Assembly: GCF_900112605.1 (NCBI RefSeq)
Contig: NZ_FOMJ01000004.1
Span: 151,902-215,901 of the forward strand
Source: Thiohalospira halophila DSM 15071
Lineage (GTDB): Bacteria > Pseudomonadota > Gammaproteobacteria > Thiohalospirales > Thiohalospiraceae
Direction: 5' to 3'
Length of the DNA: 64,000 nt
Part shown: one piece after another, positions 18,341 to 27,137 of the stretch
Layout: each line of letters starts with the position of its first letter
How positions within the stretch are numbered: the stretch's first letter is position 1
Program-made: the position numbers and the translations under genes
The notes under the pieces: generated by a model
What the model was told of the DNA's origin: nothing
The model's database searches: none
The model's input: the letters and a program-made list of their open reading frames with translations, nothing else

Positions 18341-18433
18341 ATGCCCATCGCCCACGATCAGGTCGACGCCTTTGCCGATCGCCTCTTCACCCACAAGTCG
18401 GCCGGGACCCTGGAAAGGGGAGAAGCGACATGA
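18341..18433 (+). CDS. Possible 30-codon ORF ahead of the C39-like gene
   Basis: ATG 18341, preceded by GGACGGAGT, encodes 30 residues (MPIAHDQVDAFADRLFTHKS then AGTLERGEAT) and ends TGA overlapping the next start by four bases. The spacing suggests translational coupling. The product has no recognisable domain and could be a gene remnant. Confidence 0.3.
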   Translation: MPIAHDQVDAFADRLFTHKSAGTLERGEAT

Positions 18434-18861
18434 AGCCGGTGGTGCAGGAAGAGGAGACCGGCTGCGGGCTGGCCTGCGTGGCCATGCTGGCCGGGGAGAG
18501 CTACCAGGCGGTACGGGAGACGGCCGTCGGCCTGGGCATCCATGCCAGCGACGAGGCCCTGTGGTCCGATACCGACTACGTGCGCCGCTTACTGGCCCAC
18601 TACGGCATCGAGGCGGCCCCGGGAGAGCGGCCCTTCACTTCCTGGGCGGAGCTACCCGATTGCGCCCTGCTCGCCACCAAGCACCACTACGAGAAAGGTC
18701 GGCCCTTCTGGCACTGGACGGTGTTCACCCGGGCGCCGGAGGGCGCGGTTGCGCTCGATCCGGCCGCCTATCTCGCCGATAACCGGGGTACGGACTGGGC
18801 CGACATCGACGTGGCGTGGTTCATCCCCGTGAACCGAAAGAACGGCGGGCCCTTCCAGTAA
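18430..18861 (+). CDS. Stand-alone C39-like cysteine peptidase-fold protein
   Basis: 143 aa. The N-terminus reads Q6...TGCGLACVAMLAG, placing the C39-type oxyanion Gln at 6 and nucleophile Cys at 12. HWTVF supplies His95 and VALDPA supplies Asp110, completing the Q-C-H-D arrangement of papain-like C39 peptidases. No signal peptide, TM helix or ABC transporter domain is fused, unlike bacteriocin exporters, so it is probably cytoplasmic or acts on an unknown small peptide. AAGGGGAG precedes the start. No bacteriocin precursor is recognisable nearby. Confidence 0.75.
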   Translation: MKPVVQEEETGCGLACVAMLAGESYQAVRETAVGLGIHASDEALWSDTDYVRRLLAHYGIEAAPGERPFTSWAELPDCALLATKHHYEKGRPFWHWTVFTRAPEGAVALDPAAYLADNRGTDWADIDVAWFIPVNRKNGGPFQ

Positions 18862-18889
18862 GGGGCAGGGGCCAATTCCCCTTGACCGC

Positions 18890-20509
18890 TCAAGCCGCCC
18901 CCAGACTCACCAGCGCCAGGTGCATCCCCTGCACTAGCGCAATCACCAGGATGAGCGCGACCGGATAGACGGAGGAGTAGGCGACCACCGGCCGGTCGGA
19001 GCTGTCCACCTGGCGGATGATGTCCAGGCCGGGGGTGAAGGTCATGCCGCCGCAGATCACGCCGAAGCACTCGCTCACCGGGATCTTCATGAGGAAGTGG
19101 CCGACGAGGAAGCTGCCGGCCATGGGGATCACGGCGAAGAGGACGGCGTAGAAGGCGTAGTAGATGGCGTTCCAGTCCAGGGACTCGACGAAGCTCTGGC
19201 CGGTCTCCAGCCCCACCTGGACGAAGAAGAGCGCCAGTCCCAGCTCCTTGAGCACGGCGGTGGCGTTGCGCGGGAAGCGGCCGATGAAGTTGCCGATCCG
19301 CCCGAAGTGGCCGAAGAGCAGGCCGGCTACCAGGGCGCCGCCGGCGATCCCCAGGGAGAACGGCCCCAGCCCGGGGATGGGCACGACAAGCCCGCCGATG
19401 GAGAAGGCCAGGAAGAGGACGGCGGCCAGGGAGCCGATGTCCACCCGGCGCTGGACGGTGTGGTGTTCGTGGCCCAGGAAGAGCTCCAGCTGGTCGAGCT
19501 GGTAGGGGGTGCCCACGGCGATGACCACGTCACCGTGGGCCAGGGCATCGTCCTCGGCGGGGACGAACTCCACGTTGGCGCGCACCACGCGGGTGACGGT
19601 GGCGTTGAAGCGCAGCCGGATGCCGAGGTCCCGCAGGGTCCGGTTCACCACCGAGGTGTTCTCCACCACGATGGAACGGCTGTCCAGCTCCGAGCCCTCG
19701 TCGAAGGCCTCCTGCACCTCCTCGCCGAGCTGCTCCCCCACGGTGGCCACCGCCTCCGGCTCCCCCTCCAGGCGCAGGATGTCTCCCTGCTGGAGGACGG
19801 TGCTGCTGCTGGCGGTGCGCACGGAGAGATCGCGCAGGAGCCCGGAGATCACCACGTCGTGCTCCTGGAAGAGCGGCACGTCGCGTACCTGGAGACCGTG
19901 GAATTCGGGGGTGTCCAGCTTGTAGACGGCGGCGTGGAGCTGGCTGCGACCGGCCAGCTCCCGGGCCATGCGGTCGCGCAGGAGGTGGACGGAGATGCTG
20001 ATGAAGAGGATGACCCCCAGCAGACCGAAGGGGTAGGCGATCCCGTAGCCGAAGATGACCTCCTCCTCCGGCGAGAACTGCATGGCGCTGATGAGGGCCG
20101 GGCTGGAGGTGAAGGAGCCGGCGAAGAGGCCCAGGCCGATGCCGGTGGCGACGCCGGTGATGGCGATAAGGCCCACCACGGTGACCCCGGCCACCGCCAG
20201 CAGCACCAGGACGTTGCTGATGTAGCGCCGGCCGTGCTGCTTGAAGGCGCGGAAGAAGCTCGGCCCCGCCTCCAGCCCCACGCAGAGCAGGAAGAGCACG
20301 ATGCCCAGGTCCGCCAGGATGGGCACCGGCTCGAACCCGTAGAGGTACCCCCCGACCATGGCGGCGATGAGGACCCCGCTGGAGCCGAAGCCCACCCCCT
20401 TGATGGTGAGGTTGCCGAAGGCGATGCCCAGCAGGGTGAGGAGAAAGGTAACTACCAGATCCGAGGTCTGGAAGTAGATCTCGATGGGGACCAGCGGGTC
20501 CGTCTCCAT
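18890..20509 (-). CDS. AspT/YidE-YbjL type transporter with RCK_C domains
   Basis: 539 aa. Two membrane bundles of about five helices each (roughly 10-165 and 365-535) carry the AspT/YidE/YbjL duplication. Between them lie two TrkA-C (RCK_C) regulatory domains (about 190-350; LQQGDILRLEG and HGDVVIAVGTPYQL). The repeated SSPALISAMQF and GGMTFTPGL segments match the membrane repeats. The family exchanges small anions (for example aspartate/alanine); most members are uncharacterised. The start at ATG 20507-20509 is preferred over an upstream in-frame codon because the hydrophobic N-terminus begins here. It diverges from the DUF2189 gene. Confidence 0.85.
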   Translation of the reverse strand: METDPLVPIEIYFQTSDLVVTFLLTLLGIAFGNLTIKGVGFGSSGVLIAAMVGGYLYGFEPVPILADLGIVLFLLCVGLEAGPSFFRAFKQHGRRYISNVLVLLAVAGVTVVGLIAITGVATGIGLGLFAGSFTSSPALISAMQFSPEEEVIFGYGIAYPFGLLGVILFISISVHLLRDRMARELAGRSQLHAAVYKLDTPEFHGLQVRDVPLFQEHDVVISGLLRDLSVRTASSSTVLQQGDILRLEGEPEAVATVGEQLGEEVQEAFDEGSELDSRSIVVENTSVVNRTLRDLGIRLRFNATVTRVVRANVEFVPAEDDALAHGDVVIAVGTPYQLDQLELFLGHEHHTVQRRVDIGSLAAVLFLAFSIGGLVVPIPGLGPFSLGIAGGALVAGLLFGHFGRIGNFIGRFPRNATAVLKELGLALFFVQVGLETGQSFVESLDWNAIYYAFYAVLFAVIPMAGSFLVGHFLMKIPVSECFGVICGGMTFTPGLDIIRQVDSSDRPVVAYSSVYPVALILVIALVQGMHLALVSLGAA

Positions 20510-20639
20510 GGGGCTTCCCGTGATCGCCTTGGGTGATTCGCAGCCTAGCAGGCCGGCGGCCCTCCGCCACACCCTTGTCTTTATCCCACCCTGCTACTAG
20601 GCAATTGGATGGAGAACGAGGATGTGAGGAGGAGTGATC

Positions 20640-21437
20640 ATGACCACCGAGACCCTGACCGGACCCGTGGGGTCCCATCTCACCATCCGCCACGTGGGGG
20701 TTGGCGCCATCGGCCACTGGCTCGCCCGCGGGGTGGCCGATCTGCGGGCGGCGCCGGTCCCGGCCCTGTTCTGGGGGCTGCTCTTCGTCGTGGTGGGCCA
20801 TCTGCTCACCGGCTGGCTGGCCGACCGGGCGCTGACCACCGTGGCCTTGCTCGGCGGCTTCCTGCTGGTCGGCCCCATCCTGGCCGCTGCCTTCTACGAC
20901 ATCAGCCGGCGGCTGGAGGTTGGCGAGCGCGCCGGCCTGGGGGTGGAGCTGCGCGCCTGGAGCGGCAACATCGCCAGTATCGTCGCCTTCTCCGGCCTGG
21001 TGCTCATCATGATGGCCGCCTGGCTGATGCTCTCCGGGATCCTGGCCAGCCTCTTTCTGGAGACCAGCCGGTCGCTAATGATCGGGGAGGCGGCTACCCT
21101 GGGCGAGCTGGTCGGCGGGATCCTCGACAGCCCGGGCGGGCTCGCCTTCGCCGCCGCCTACCTGGCGGCCGGGGCGGCGGTGGCCGGACTGCTCTTCGCC
21201 ATCGGCGTGGTCGCCCTGCCCCTGATGGTCCACCGCCACGTTGACATCGCCACGGCCATCGTCACCAGCCTGCGCACGGTGCGCGCCAACCCTGGCCCCA
21301 TGGCCCTGTGGGCGGTGACCATCGTCGCCATCACCCTGGTGGGCATGGCGCCCTACTTCGTTCTGCTCGTCGTCGCCATGCCGCTGCTGGGCCACGCCAC
21401 CTGGCACGCCTACCGCGACCTGGTGGCGGAGGAGTAG
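20640..21437 (+). CDS. DUF2189 integral membrane protein
   Basis: 265 aa with about six hydrophobic helices. It begins with the DUF2189 start pattern (a short tail, then IGHWLARGVADLRAAPVPAL) and contains FLLVGPILAAAFYDISRRLE, the most conserved family segment, and a C-terminal HATWHAYRDLV. The start at ATG 20640 follows GAGGAGG. DUF2189 proteins are inner-membrane proteins of unknown role, often near respiratory genes. It is convergent with the waaA-like gene, four bases away. Confidence 0.8.
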   Translation: MTTETLTGPVGSHLTIRHVGVGAIGHWLARGVADLRAAPVPALFWGLLFVVVGHLLTGWLADRALTTVALLGGFLLVGPILAAAFYDISRRLEVGERAGLGVELRAWSGNIASIVAFSGLVLIMMAAWLMLSGILASLFLETSRSLMIGEAATLGELVGGILDSPGGLAFAAAYLAAGAAVAGLLFAIGVVALPLMVHRHVDIATAIVTSLRTVRANPGPMALWAVTIVAITLVGMAPYFVLLVVAMPLLGHATWHAYRDLVAEE

Positions 21438-21441
21438 TGCT

Positions 21442-22692
21442 TCACCGGTCGTCGGCGGTGGCGCGCAGGGCCTCTACGACGGCGGCGACGGCGCCGGCGT
21501 GGGGGGCGGCGACGGCCTGGGCGGCCTGGCCCATGGTCTGGCGGCGCTCCTTGTCCGCCAGCAGGGTGGCCGCCCCCTCTTCCAGGTAGTCGCGGCCGCC
21601 CACCACCAGTAGGGCGCCGGCGTCGTGCAATGCGGCCGCCGCCGGGGTGATGGCGGCGAGGCTGCGCCCGGAGATGAGGGCCCGGCCGGCGGCCGCCGCC
21701 GGGGCGGGGTTGTTACCGCCGTGGTGGAGGCTGCCGCCGATGAAGACCAGGTCGGCGGTGTGGCAGGCCAGGGGCCAGTCGTGGGGGCGGTCCTCCAGGT
21801 AGACGTCGGTGTCGATGCGCGGCTCGCCCCCCTTGCTGCGGTGGTAGACGCGGTAGCCGGCGTCCGTGGCCGGGGCGACGGCCTCCTCCGCCCGGCCGGG
21901 GTCGCGCGGGGCCAGGGCCAGCAGGAGGTTGTGCCAGCGCCCGCGCAGGCTCTGAAAGACCTCGAAGACCGCCTTCTCCTCCCCCGGCTCGGTGGCCAGG
22001 GCCAGCCACACCGGCCGGGCCGGGCCCCAGGTCTCGCGCAGCTCGTCCCCCTTCTGGGCCTGCTGGGTGGTGGGCGCCGGGGCGTCCAGGCGCAGGTCGC
22101 CGATGACCCGCGCCTCGCCCCCGGGGGCGAGGTCGGCGAAGGCCTCGGCGGTCTCGCCGTCGGCCACCCAGACGCCGCCGCTCTCGGCCAGGGCGGCGCG
22201 CAGGGCGCGGCGGCGCCGGGGCGGCGGGTCGTCGGGGTCGATGATGAGTGGGGCGAGGCCGGCATCGGCGGCAGCGAAGAGGAGTTCGGACCGGTTGGGC
22301 AGGCCGGCGAAGAGGGCGGCCAGGGGATCGGCCCGGCGGAGGAAGCGGCGGACCGGGCCGGGGTCGTCATCCGGGGCGAGGACGGCAGCGCCCTCCTCCT
22401 CGTCCTCGAAGAGGGCCTCGGCGCGGGCGACGGCGGCCGGCTCGCCGGTGGTAACCAGGAAGGTTGCGCCCCGCTCCGCCTCGCGCAGGGCGCGGATGAC
22501 CGGCTCCACCAGCCCCAGGTCGCCGGCCTCCTCGGCGTGGAACCAGTAGGGCTGCTCGGGCAGGTCGGCCACCAGACCCAGCCGCTGGCGGGCGTCGGCG
22601 CGATGGCCCCCGCGGGCCAGCCCCGCCAGGTGGCAGAGCAGGCGGAAGGGCCGGCCCGGCATGCGGACGAGATGGTGCCACCAGCGGATCAT
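21442..22692 (-). CDS. Divergent second WaaA-like (GT30) protein
   Basis: 416 aa, aligning in overall plan with the WaaA encoded directly upstream (ATGA overlap) but altered at key points. The WaaA segment WVHAASVGE, which carries the catalytic Glu, appears here as WFHAEEAGD with Asp in that place. The C-domain motif GGSLVPLGGQNVLEP is reduced to GGSLHHGGNNPAPAA. The N-terminal membrane-anchor part is short. It could be a Kdo-transferase paralogue with changed acceptor or donor, or an inactive partner of WaaA. The position at the end of a GT9-waaA-waaA-like operon points to lipid A-core assembly. Confidence 0.6.
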   Translation of the reverse strand: MIRWWHHLVRMPGRPFRLLCHLAGLARGGHRADARQRLGLVADLPEQPYWFHAEEAGDLGLVEPVIRALREAERGATFLVTTGEPAAVARAEALFEDEEEGAAVLAPDDDPGPVRRFLRRADPLAALFAGLPNRSELLFAAADAGLAPLIIDPDDPPPRRRRALRAALAESGGVWVADGETAEAFADLAPGGEARVIGDLRLDAPAPTTQQAQKGDELRETWGPARPVWLALATEPGEEKAVFEVFQSLRGRWHNLLLALAPRDPGRAEEAVAPATDAGYRVYHRSKGGEPRIDTDVYLEDRPHDWPLACHTADLVFIGGSLHHGGNNPAPAAAAGRALISGRSLAAITPAAAALHDAGALLVVGGRDYLEEGAATLLADKERRQTMGQAAQAVAAPHAGAVAAVVEALRATADDR

Positions 22693-23987
22693 CCTCCCTC
22701 CTCCCGGGGTGCGGCCCCGGTTTTCAGTATTGCGGCCACCTGTGCCGCCAGACGCTGGGTCGCCCCGCGATGGGCGGCCACCAGCTCGGCCCCGGCGGCG
22801 CCCATGGCCGCCCGGCTTTCAGGGTCGGTCAGCAGCTCGGTTACCGTCCGCCCAAGGGCGTCGGCATCGGCGACCTCCGTCAGGGCGCCGGCGGCCTCCA
22901 GTCCTCGAGTGATGGTAGCGAAGTTGTAGCGCGATGGCCCGGTGATTACCGCCCGGCCCACCGCCGCCGGCTCCAGGACGTTCTGCCCGCCCAGGGGGAC
23001 CAGGCTGCCGCCGACGAAGGCGAGATCCGCCGCGGCGTAGAGCAGCGGCAGTTCGCCCAGGGTATCGGCCAGGTAGACCGGCTGGTCGGCGTCCGGGACC
23101 TCGCCCCGGCTGCGGCGGGCCGGTTCGCCGGTGTGATCACGGATGAGGTCGGCTACCTCGTCGAAGCGCTGGGGGTGACGCGGGGCCAGCAGCAGCAGGG
23201 CGTCGGGGTGGGTCCGGCGGACGGTCGCGTGGGCGGCCAGGATCGATTCCTCCTCCCCCTCCCGGGTGCTGGCGGCGATCCAGGCCGGGCGCGCCCCCAG
23301 GGAGGCGCGGAGTTCGGCCCCGCGCTCGGCCAGGTCGGCCGGCAGCGCCAGGTCGAACTTGAGATTGCCGGCGACCTCCACGCGCCCGGCGGGGGCCCCC
23401 AGTTCGGTGAGCCGTGAGGCGTCGTCCTCGGCCTGGGCGAGGATCCGTGTCGGCGTGGCCAGCACCGGGGCGATGAGCCGGCGCAGGCGGGCGTAGCGGC
23501 GGGCGCTCCGCGCCGACATTCGCGCGTTGGCCAGGAGGACGGGGATCTCCCGCCGCCGCAGGGCGGCGAAGAGGTTGGGCCAGAGCTCCATCTCCACGAT
23601 GACCGCCAGCCGGGGGCGGGCCCGATCCAGGAAGCGGGCGACGGCGCCGGGGCAATCCAGGGGGAGGTAGGTCTGACGGTCTTCCGGGCGCAGGAGGCCG
23701 GCGGCCTGCTCCGCCCCGGCGGGGGTGGTGGTGGTCAGCAGCAGCGGGGTGTCGGGGTGGTCGGTCTGCAGTTGCCGGATGAGGGGGGCGATGGCGCGGA
23801 CCTCGCCCACCGAGGCGGCGTGGACCCAGAGGGGCGGGGTCTGTGTTCGCGCGCTTGGTGGCAGCCAGCCCAGCCGCTGGCCCCAGCCGCGGCGGTAGGC
23901 CGGCTCGCGGAGGCCGCGCCGGGCCAGGTGGGCGAAGATCAGGGGCAGCGCCAGCCCCAGCAGGGCGGTGTAGAGCGCCCGCATCAT
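22689..23987 (-). CDS. waaA: 3-deoxy-D-manno-octulosonic acid transferase
   Basis: 432 aa GT30 enzyme that transfers Kdo from CMP-Kdo to lipid IVA at the inner face of the cytoplasmic membrane. An N-terminal hydrophobic anchor (LYTALLGLALPLIFAHLA) precedes WVHAASVGE with the catalytic Glu. VEMELWPNLF, ANARMSARS and the C-domain GGSLVPLGGQNVLEPAAVG are typical WaaA motifs. It starts ATGATG, overlapping the stop of the GT9 gene, and its own stop overlaps the waaA-like gene. The kdkA gene opposite suggests a monofunctional enzyme adding one Kdo. Confidence 0.92.
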   Translation of the reverse strand: MMRALYTALLGLALPLIFAHLARRGLREPAYRRGWGQRLGWLPPSARTQTPPLWVHAASVGEVRAIAPLIRQLQTDHPDTPLLLTTTTPAGAEQAAGLLRPEDRQTYLPLDCPGAVARFLDRARPRLAVIVEMELWPNLFAALRRREIPVLLANARMSARSARRYARLRRLIAPVLATPTRILAQAEDDASRLTELGAPAGRVEVAGNLKFDLALPADLAERGAELRASLGARPAWIAASTREGEEESILAAHATVRRTHPDALLLLAPRHPQRFDEVADLIRDHTGEPARRSRGEVPDADQPVYLADTLGELPLLYAAADLAFVGGSLVPLGGQNVLEPAAVGRAVITGPSRYNFATITRGLEAAGALTEVADADALGRTVTELLTDPESRAAMGAAGAELVAAHRGATQRLAAQVAAILKTGAAPREEGG

Positions 23988-25087
23988 GGCTGCGGCGGCG
24001 CCAGCCGCTGGTCGGCCGGGGTGGCCAGGAGTTCGTCCAGCCGGCCGGTAACGTCGGCCACGGTGATGAGATCCATGGCGGCGGGGTCGCGCACGCGCTG
24101 ACCCCAGGCCACCTCGTCCACCCCCTTGCCCAGGGTCCGCTGGAGGGCGTCGGGGTAGCGGTTCACCACCCAGCGGCGGCTGAGGTAGGGCCCGGTGCGA
24201 TCGGGGTTGCTGGTGGCGTAGAGGCCGATGACCGGGGTGCCGGCGGCGGTGGCCATGTGGGCCGGGCCGGAATCGGGGCAGAGGACGGCGTCGGCCCGGC
24301 CCAGCAGGCCCAGGAGCTCCTTGAGATCGGTGGCACCGATGAGGTCGGTGACCGGGGCATCCGCCAGCCGGGTGATGGCCTCGGCGTAGCGGCGCTCCTC
24401 CTCCGTGGGGCCGCCGGTGAGGACCGTCTGCAGGCCGTGGGCGCGGTGGGCGTGCTCGGCCACGGCGGCGTAGGCCTCCGGCGACCAGTTGCGGAAGTTG
24501 TTGATCCGCTGGCTGGAGCAGGGGCTGATCACCAGCGCCGGGCGGTCGTCGGGGATGACCCGGGCGGCCCGCTCGGCCGCCGGCTCGGGGACCGGGATGT
24601 CCCAGACCAGGTGGCGCTCCTCCACACCCAGGGCGCGGAGGAAGTCGAAGAAGCCCTCCAGCACGTGGGTGCGGGGGTTGGGGGCGATGCGCCGGTTGAT
24701 GAAGGCGCCGTGGCCGTCGCGGCTGCGGGCCCGGTCGAAGCCCAGGCGCAGCGGGGTGCGCACGGCGGTGGAGAGGCCGCCGGCGCGCAGGGCCACCTGC
24801 ATGAGTGCCAGGGCGTCGAAGCGCCGGTCGGCCAGCTGGCGGCGCAGGGCGCGGTAGCCGGCCAGGCCGCTGCCCTTCTTGAAGGGCACCATCTCCACGC
24901 CGTCGAGATCGCCGAGGAGCTTCGCCTCGGTCCCGCCGATGACCCAGGTCAGCCGCGTCTGCGGCCACGCCCGCTGCAGGGTGCGCACCATCGGCACCAT
25001 GTGGGTGGTGTCGCCGATGGCGGAGAGCCGCAGGAGGCAGAGGGATTCCGGCGGTTCGGTGAAAAGCGGCGGGGTCTCGGCGGTCAT
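23984..25087 (-). CDS. GT9 lipopolysaccharide heptosyltransferase
   Basis: 367 aa GT-B enzyme. The N-domain has LCLLRLSAIGDTTHMVPMV (the GT9 signature). The C-domain has SPCSSQRINNFRNWS and CPDSGPAHMATAAGTPVIGL, the ADP-heptose-binding region including DSGPAHMA. It transfers heptose to the Kdo or first heptose of the LPS inner core. I cannot distinguish WaaC from WaaF with confidence. It heads the three-gene minus operon with waaA, with four-base overlaps, and diverges from kdkA across 72 bases. Confidence 0.85.
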   Translation of the reverse strand: MTAETPPLFTEPPESLCLLRLSAIGDTTHMVPMVRTLQRAWPQTRLTWVIGGTEAKLLGDLDGVEMVPFKKGSGLAGYRALRRQLADRRFDALALMQVALRAGGLSTAVRTPLRLGFDRARSRDGHGAFINRRIAPNPRTHVLEGFFDFLRALGVEERHLVWDIPVPEPAAERAARVIPDDRPALVISPCSSQRINNFRNWSPEAYAAVAEHAHRAHGLQTVLTGGPTEEERRYAEAITRLADAPVTDLIGATDLKELLGLLGRADAVLCPDSGPAHMATAAGTPVIGLYATSNPDRTGPYLSRRWVVNRYPDALQRTLGKGVDEVAWGQRVRDPAAMDLITVADVTGRLDELLATPADQRLAPPQP

Positions 25088-25159
25088 GGCGCGACTCTAC
25101 TAGGGGGAATGGCCATGATGCCACTGCCGCCGCGGAGGCGGGACCGGTAGACTGGGACC

Positions 25160-25963
25160 ATGCAGATCCAGGCAAGCGACGACGAGATCTACCAGCGCGA
25201 CCCGGTTCGGGATCGGGAGGGGGAGGGCGACGGGGTCATCCTCCACGATGGCCGGCTGGGTGCGGTCTTTCCCGCCGAACTCTTCCGCCCGGAGGCCGCG
25301 GCCATCCAGGGCGGCGGTACGGGGCGGGGCGAGGCGGTCTTCCTCTCGGCCACCCGGAAGACGGAGGCCGGCGAGGAGGAGGTGGCGCTGGTCCTGCGCC
25401 ATTTCCGCCGGGGCGGCCTGCTGGGCCGGATGCTCGGGGATCGTTATATCCGCAACGGGTTGGCGCGTAGCCGCCCGGTGCGGGAGTGGCGGCTCATGCG
25501 GGAGCTGCGTCGGCAGGGGCTGCCGGTGCCGGCGCCGGTGGCGGTGCGGGTGGCCCCGCGGGGGCTCATCTACCGCGGGGACCTCATCACCGAGCGCCTG
25601 GAGGGGGCCGTGCCGCTGGCCGATCTGCTGGAGGCCGGTAACGCCTCCCTGACGCTGTGGGAGTGGGTGGGGGCGACCATCGCCCGCTTCCACGCCGCCG
25701 GCGCCTGGCACGCCGATCTCAACGTCCGCAACATCCTGGTGGATGACGCCTCCGGGATCTGGCTCATCGACTGGGACCGGGGGCGGCTGGGCGTGCGCCG
25801 GGCCGGTCCCCTGCGGGCGAATCTCCGCCGGCTGCGCCGCTCCCTGGACAAGGAGGTGAAGAGCCATCCGGCGGGCAGCAATACCGCCCTGCTGGAGCGC
25901 TCCATCCACGAGGGGTGGCCGGCGCTGGAGCGCGGATACTATCGAGGGGCCGGCAATGGGTGA
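25160..25963 (+). CDS. kdkA: 3-deoxy-D-manno-octulosonic acid kinase
   Basis: 267 aa kinase-fold enzyme that phosphorylates position 4 of Kdo on lipid A. Visible features are the ATP-binding beta sheet with VALVLRHFRRGGLLG, the arginine-rich RSRPVREWRLMREL, the catalytic loop WHADLNVRNIL (Asp186, Asn191) and LIDWDRG (Asp204, the DFG equivalent). All match KdkA of Haemophilus and Vibrio. It overlaps the following GT4 gene by eight bases, tying core modification to the glycan locus. KdkA normally occurs in species with a single-Kdo core. Confidence 0.9.
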   Translation: MQIQASDDEIYQRDPVRDREGEGDGVILHDGRLGAVFPAELFRPEAAAIQGGGTGRGEAVFLSATRKTEAGEEEVALVLRHFRRGGLLGRMLGDRYIRNGLARSRPVREWRLMRELRRQGLPVPAPVAVRVAPRGLIYRGDLITERLEGAVPLADLLEAGNASLTLWEWVGATIARFHAAGAWHADLNVRNILVDDASGIWLIDWDRGRLGVRRAGPLRANLRRLRRSLDKEVKSHPAGSNTALLERSIHEGWPALERGYYRGAGNG

Positions 25964-27107
25964 GCCATCGACGGCGCGCCCCCGGGTCGCGGTGCTCATC
26001 GCCTACACCGGCGATGGCGGCGTGGAGAAGATGGTCAACAACCTCCTGCGCGGCTTCGTGGATGCCGGGGTGACCGTGGACCTGCTCCTCCTCAAGGCGC
26101 GTGGAGGTCATGTGGCGGGGATCCCGCCGGAGGTGAATACCCACTATCTCAACGCCCGCACCTCCCTGCTCGCCCTGCCGGCGGTGGTCCGCTACCTGCG
26201 CCGGGTGCGGCCGGATGCCCTGCTGGCGGCCAAGGACCGCGCCGCCCGGGTGGCGCTGCGCGCCCGGCGCTGGGCGGGGGTGGCGACCCGCGTGGTCCCG
26301 CGCATGGGCATGCACCTCTCCGGCTCCCTGGCGGACAAGTCGGCCCTGCGGCGCTGGTCGCGCTTTCGGCCGGTGCGCCGGCTCTATCCCGAGGCCGACG
26401 CCATCGTCGCCGTGGCCGGGCCGGTGGTCGACGACCTGGCCGCCATCGGCGGGATCCCGCGGGAGCGCTTCGCCGTCATCGCCAACCCCACGGTGACCCC
26501 GGAGCTGGCGGCCCGGAGCCGGGAGCCGGTGGACCATCCCTGGATGGGGTCTGGCCTCGGAACGGAGCGGGACCGGCCGGTGATCGTCGCCGTGGGCCGC
26601 CTCAAGGGGCAGAAGGACTTCCCCACCCTGCTGCGCGCCTTCGCCGCGCTCAAGCGGCCGGCGCGGCTCATCATCCTGGGCGAGGGGCCGGATCGCGAGG
26701 CGCTGGAGCGGCTGCGCGGTGAGCTGGGGCTCACCGACTCCGTGGACCTGCCCGGCTTCACCGACAATCCCTACGCCTGGATGCGGGCGGCGGACCTGTT
26801 CGTCCTCTCCTCCCGCTACGAGGGCTCCCCCAACGTGCTGGTGGAGGCCATGGCGGTGGGCACGCCGGTGGTGGCCACCGACTGCCCCAGCGGGCCGCGG
26901 GTTCTGCTGCGCGGTGGTGAGCTGGGGCCGCTGGTGCCGGTGGGCGACAGCGATGCGCTGGCGGCGGCCATGGATCGGGTCCTGGCGGCGCCGCCGGACG
27001 GCGAGGCGCTCAAGGCGGCGGTGGCCGACCACACCGTGGCCGAGAGCAGCCGGCGCTACCTGGACACCCTGCTGGGCCGCGATGCCCCGCCGGCTGGCGG
27101 CTGCTAG
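25956..27107 (+). CDS. GT4 family glycosyltransferase
   Basis: 383 aa GT-B enzyme. N-terminal donor loop GDGGVEKMVNNLLRGF. C-terminal domain VAVGRLKGQKDFPTLLRAF, LIILGEGPDREALERL, PGFTDNPYAWMRAADLF and the EX7E region SSRYEGSPNVLVEAMAVG. Such enzymes add a sugar to LPS core or polysaccharide from a nucleotide-sugar donor. It resembles the two other GT4 genes of this locus, especially in TDCPSGPR and LGPLVPVGD near the end. ATG 25956 overlaps kdkA. Donor and acceptor cannot be read from sequence. Confidence 0.88.
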   Translation: MGEPSTARPRVAVLIAYTGDGGVEKMVNNLLRGFVDAGVTVDLLLLKARGGHVAGIPPEVNTHYLNARTSLLALPAVVRYLRRVRPDALLAAKDRAARVALRARRWAGVATRVVPRMGMHLSGSLADKSALRRWSRFRPVRRLYPEADAIVAVAGPVVDDLAAIGGIPRERFAVIANPTVTPELAARSREPVDHPWMGSGLGTERDRPVIVAVGRLKGQKDFPTLLRAFAALKRPARLIILGEGPDREALERLRGELGLTDSVDLPGFTDNPYAWMRAADLFVLSSRYEGSPNVLVEAMAVGTPVVATDCPSGPRVLLRGGELGPLVPVGDSDALAAAMDRVLAAPPDGEALKAAVADHTVAESSRRYLDTLLGRDAPPAGGC

Positions 27108-27137
27108 AATGGCGCCTCGCTGACAGGGTCCGTCCGC

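Noticed and set aside
18430..18861. C39-like gene as part of a bacteriocin export system
   Set aside because: No ABC exporter, no double-glycine precursor and no immunity-like gene nearby; only the peptidase-type motif supports the family.
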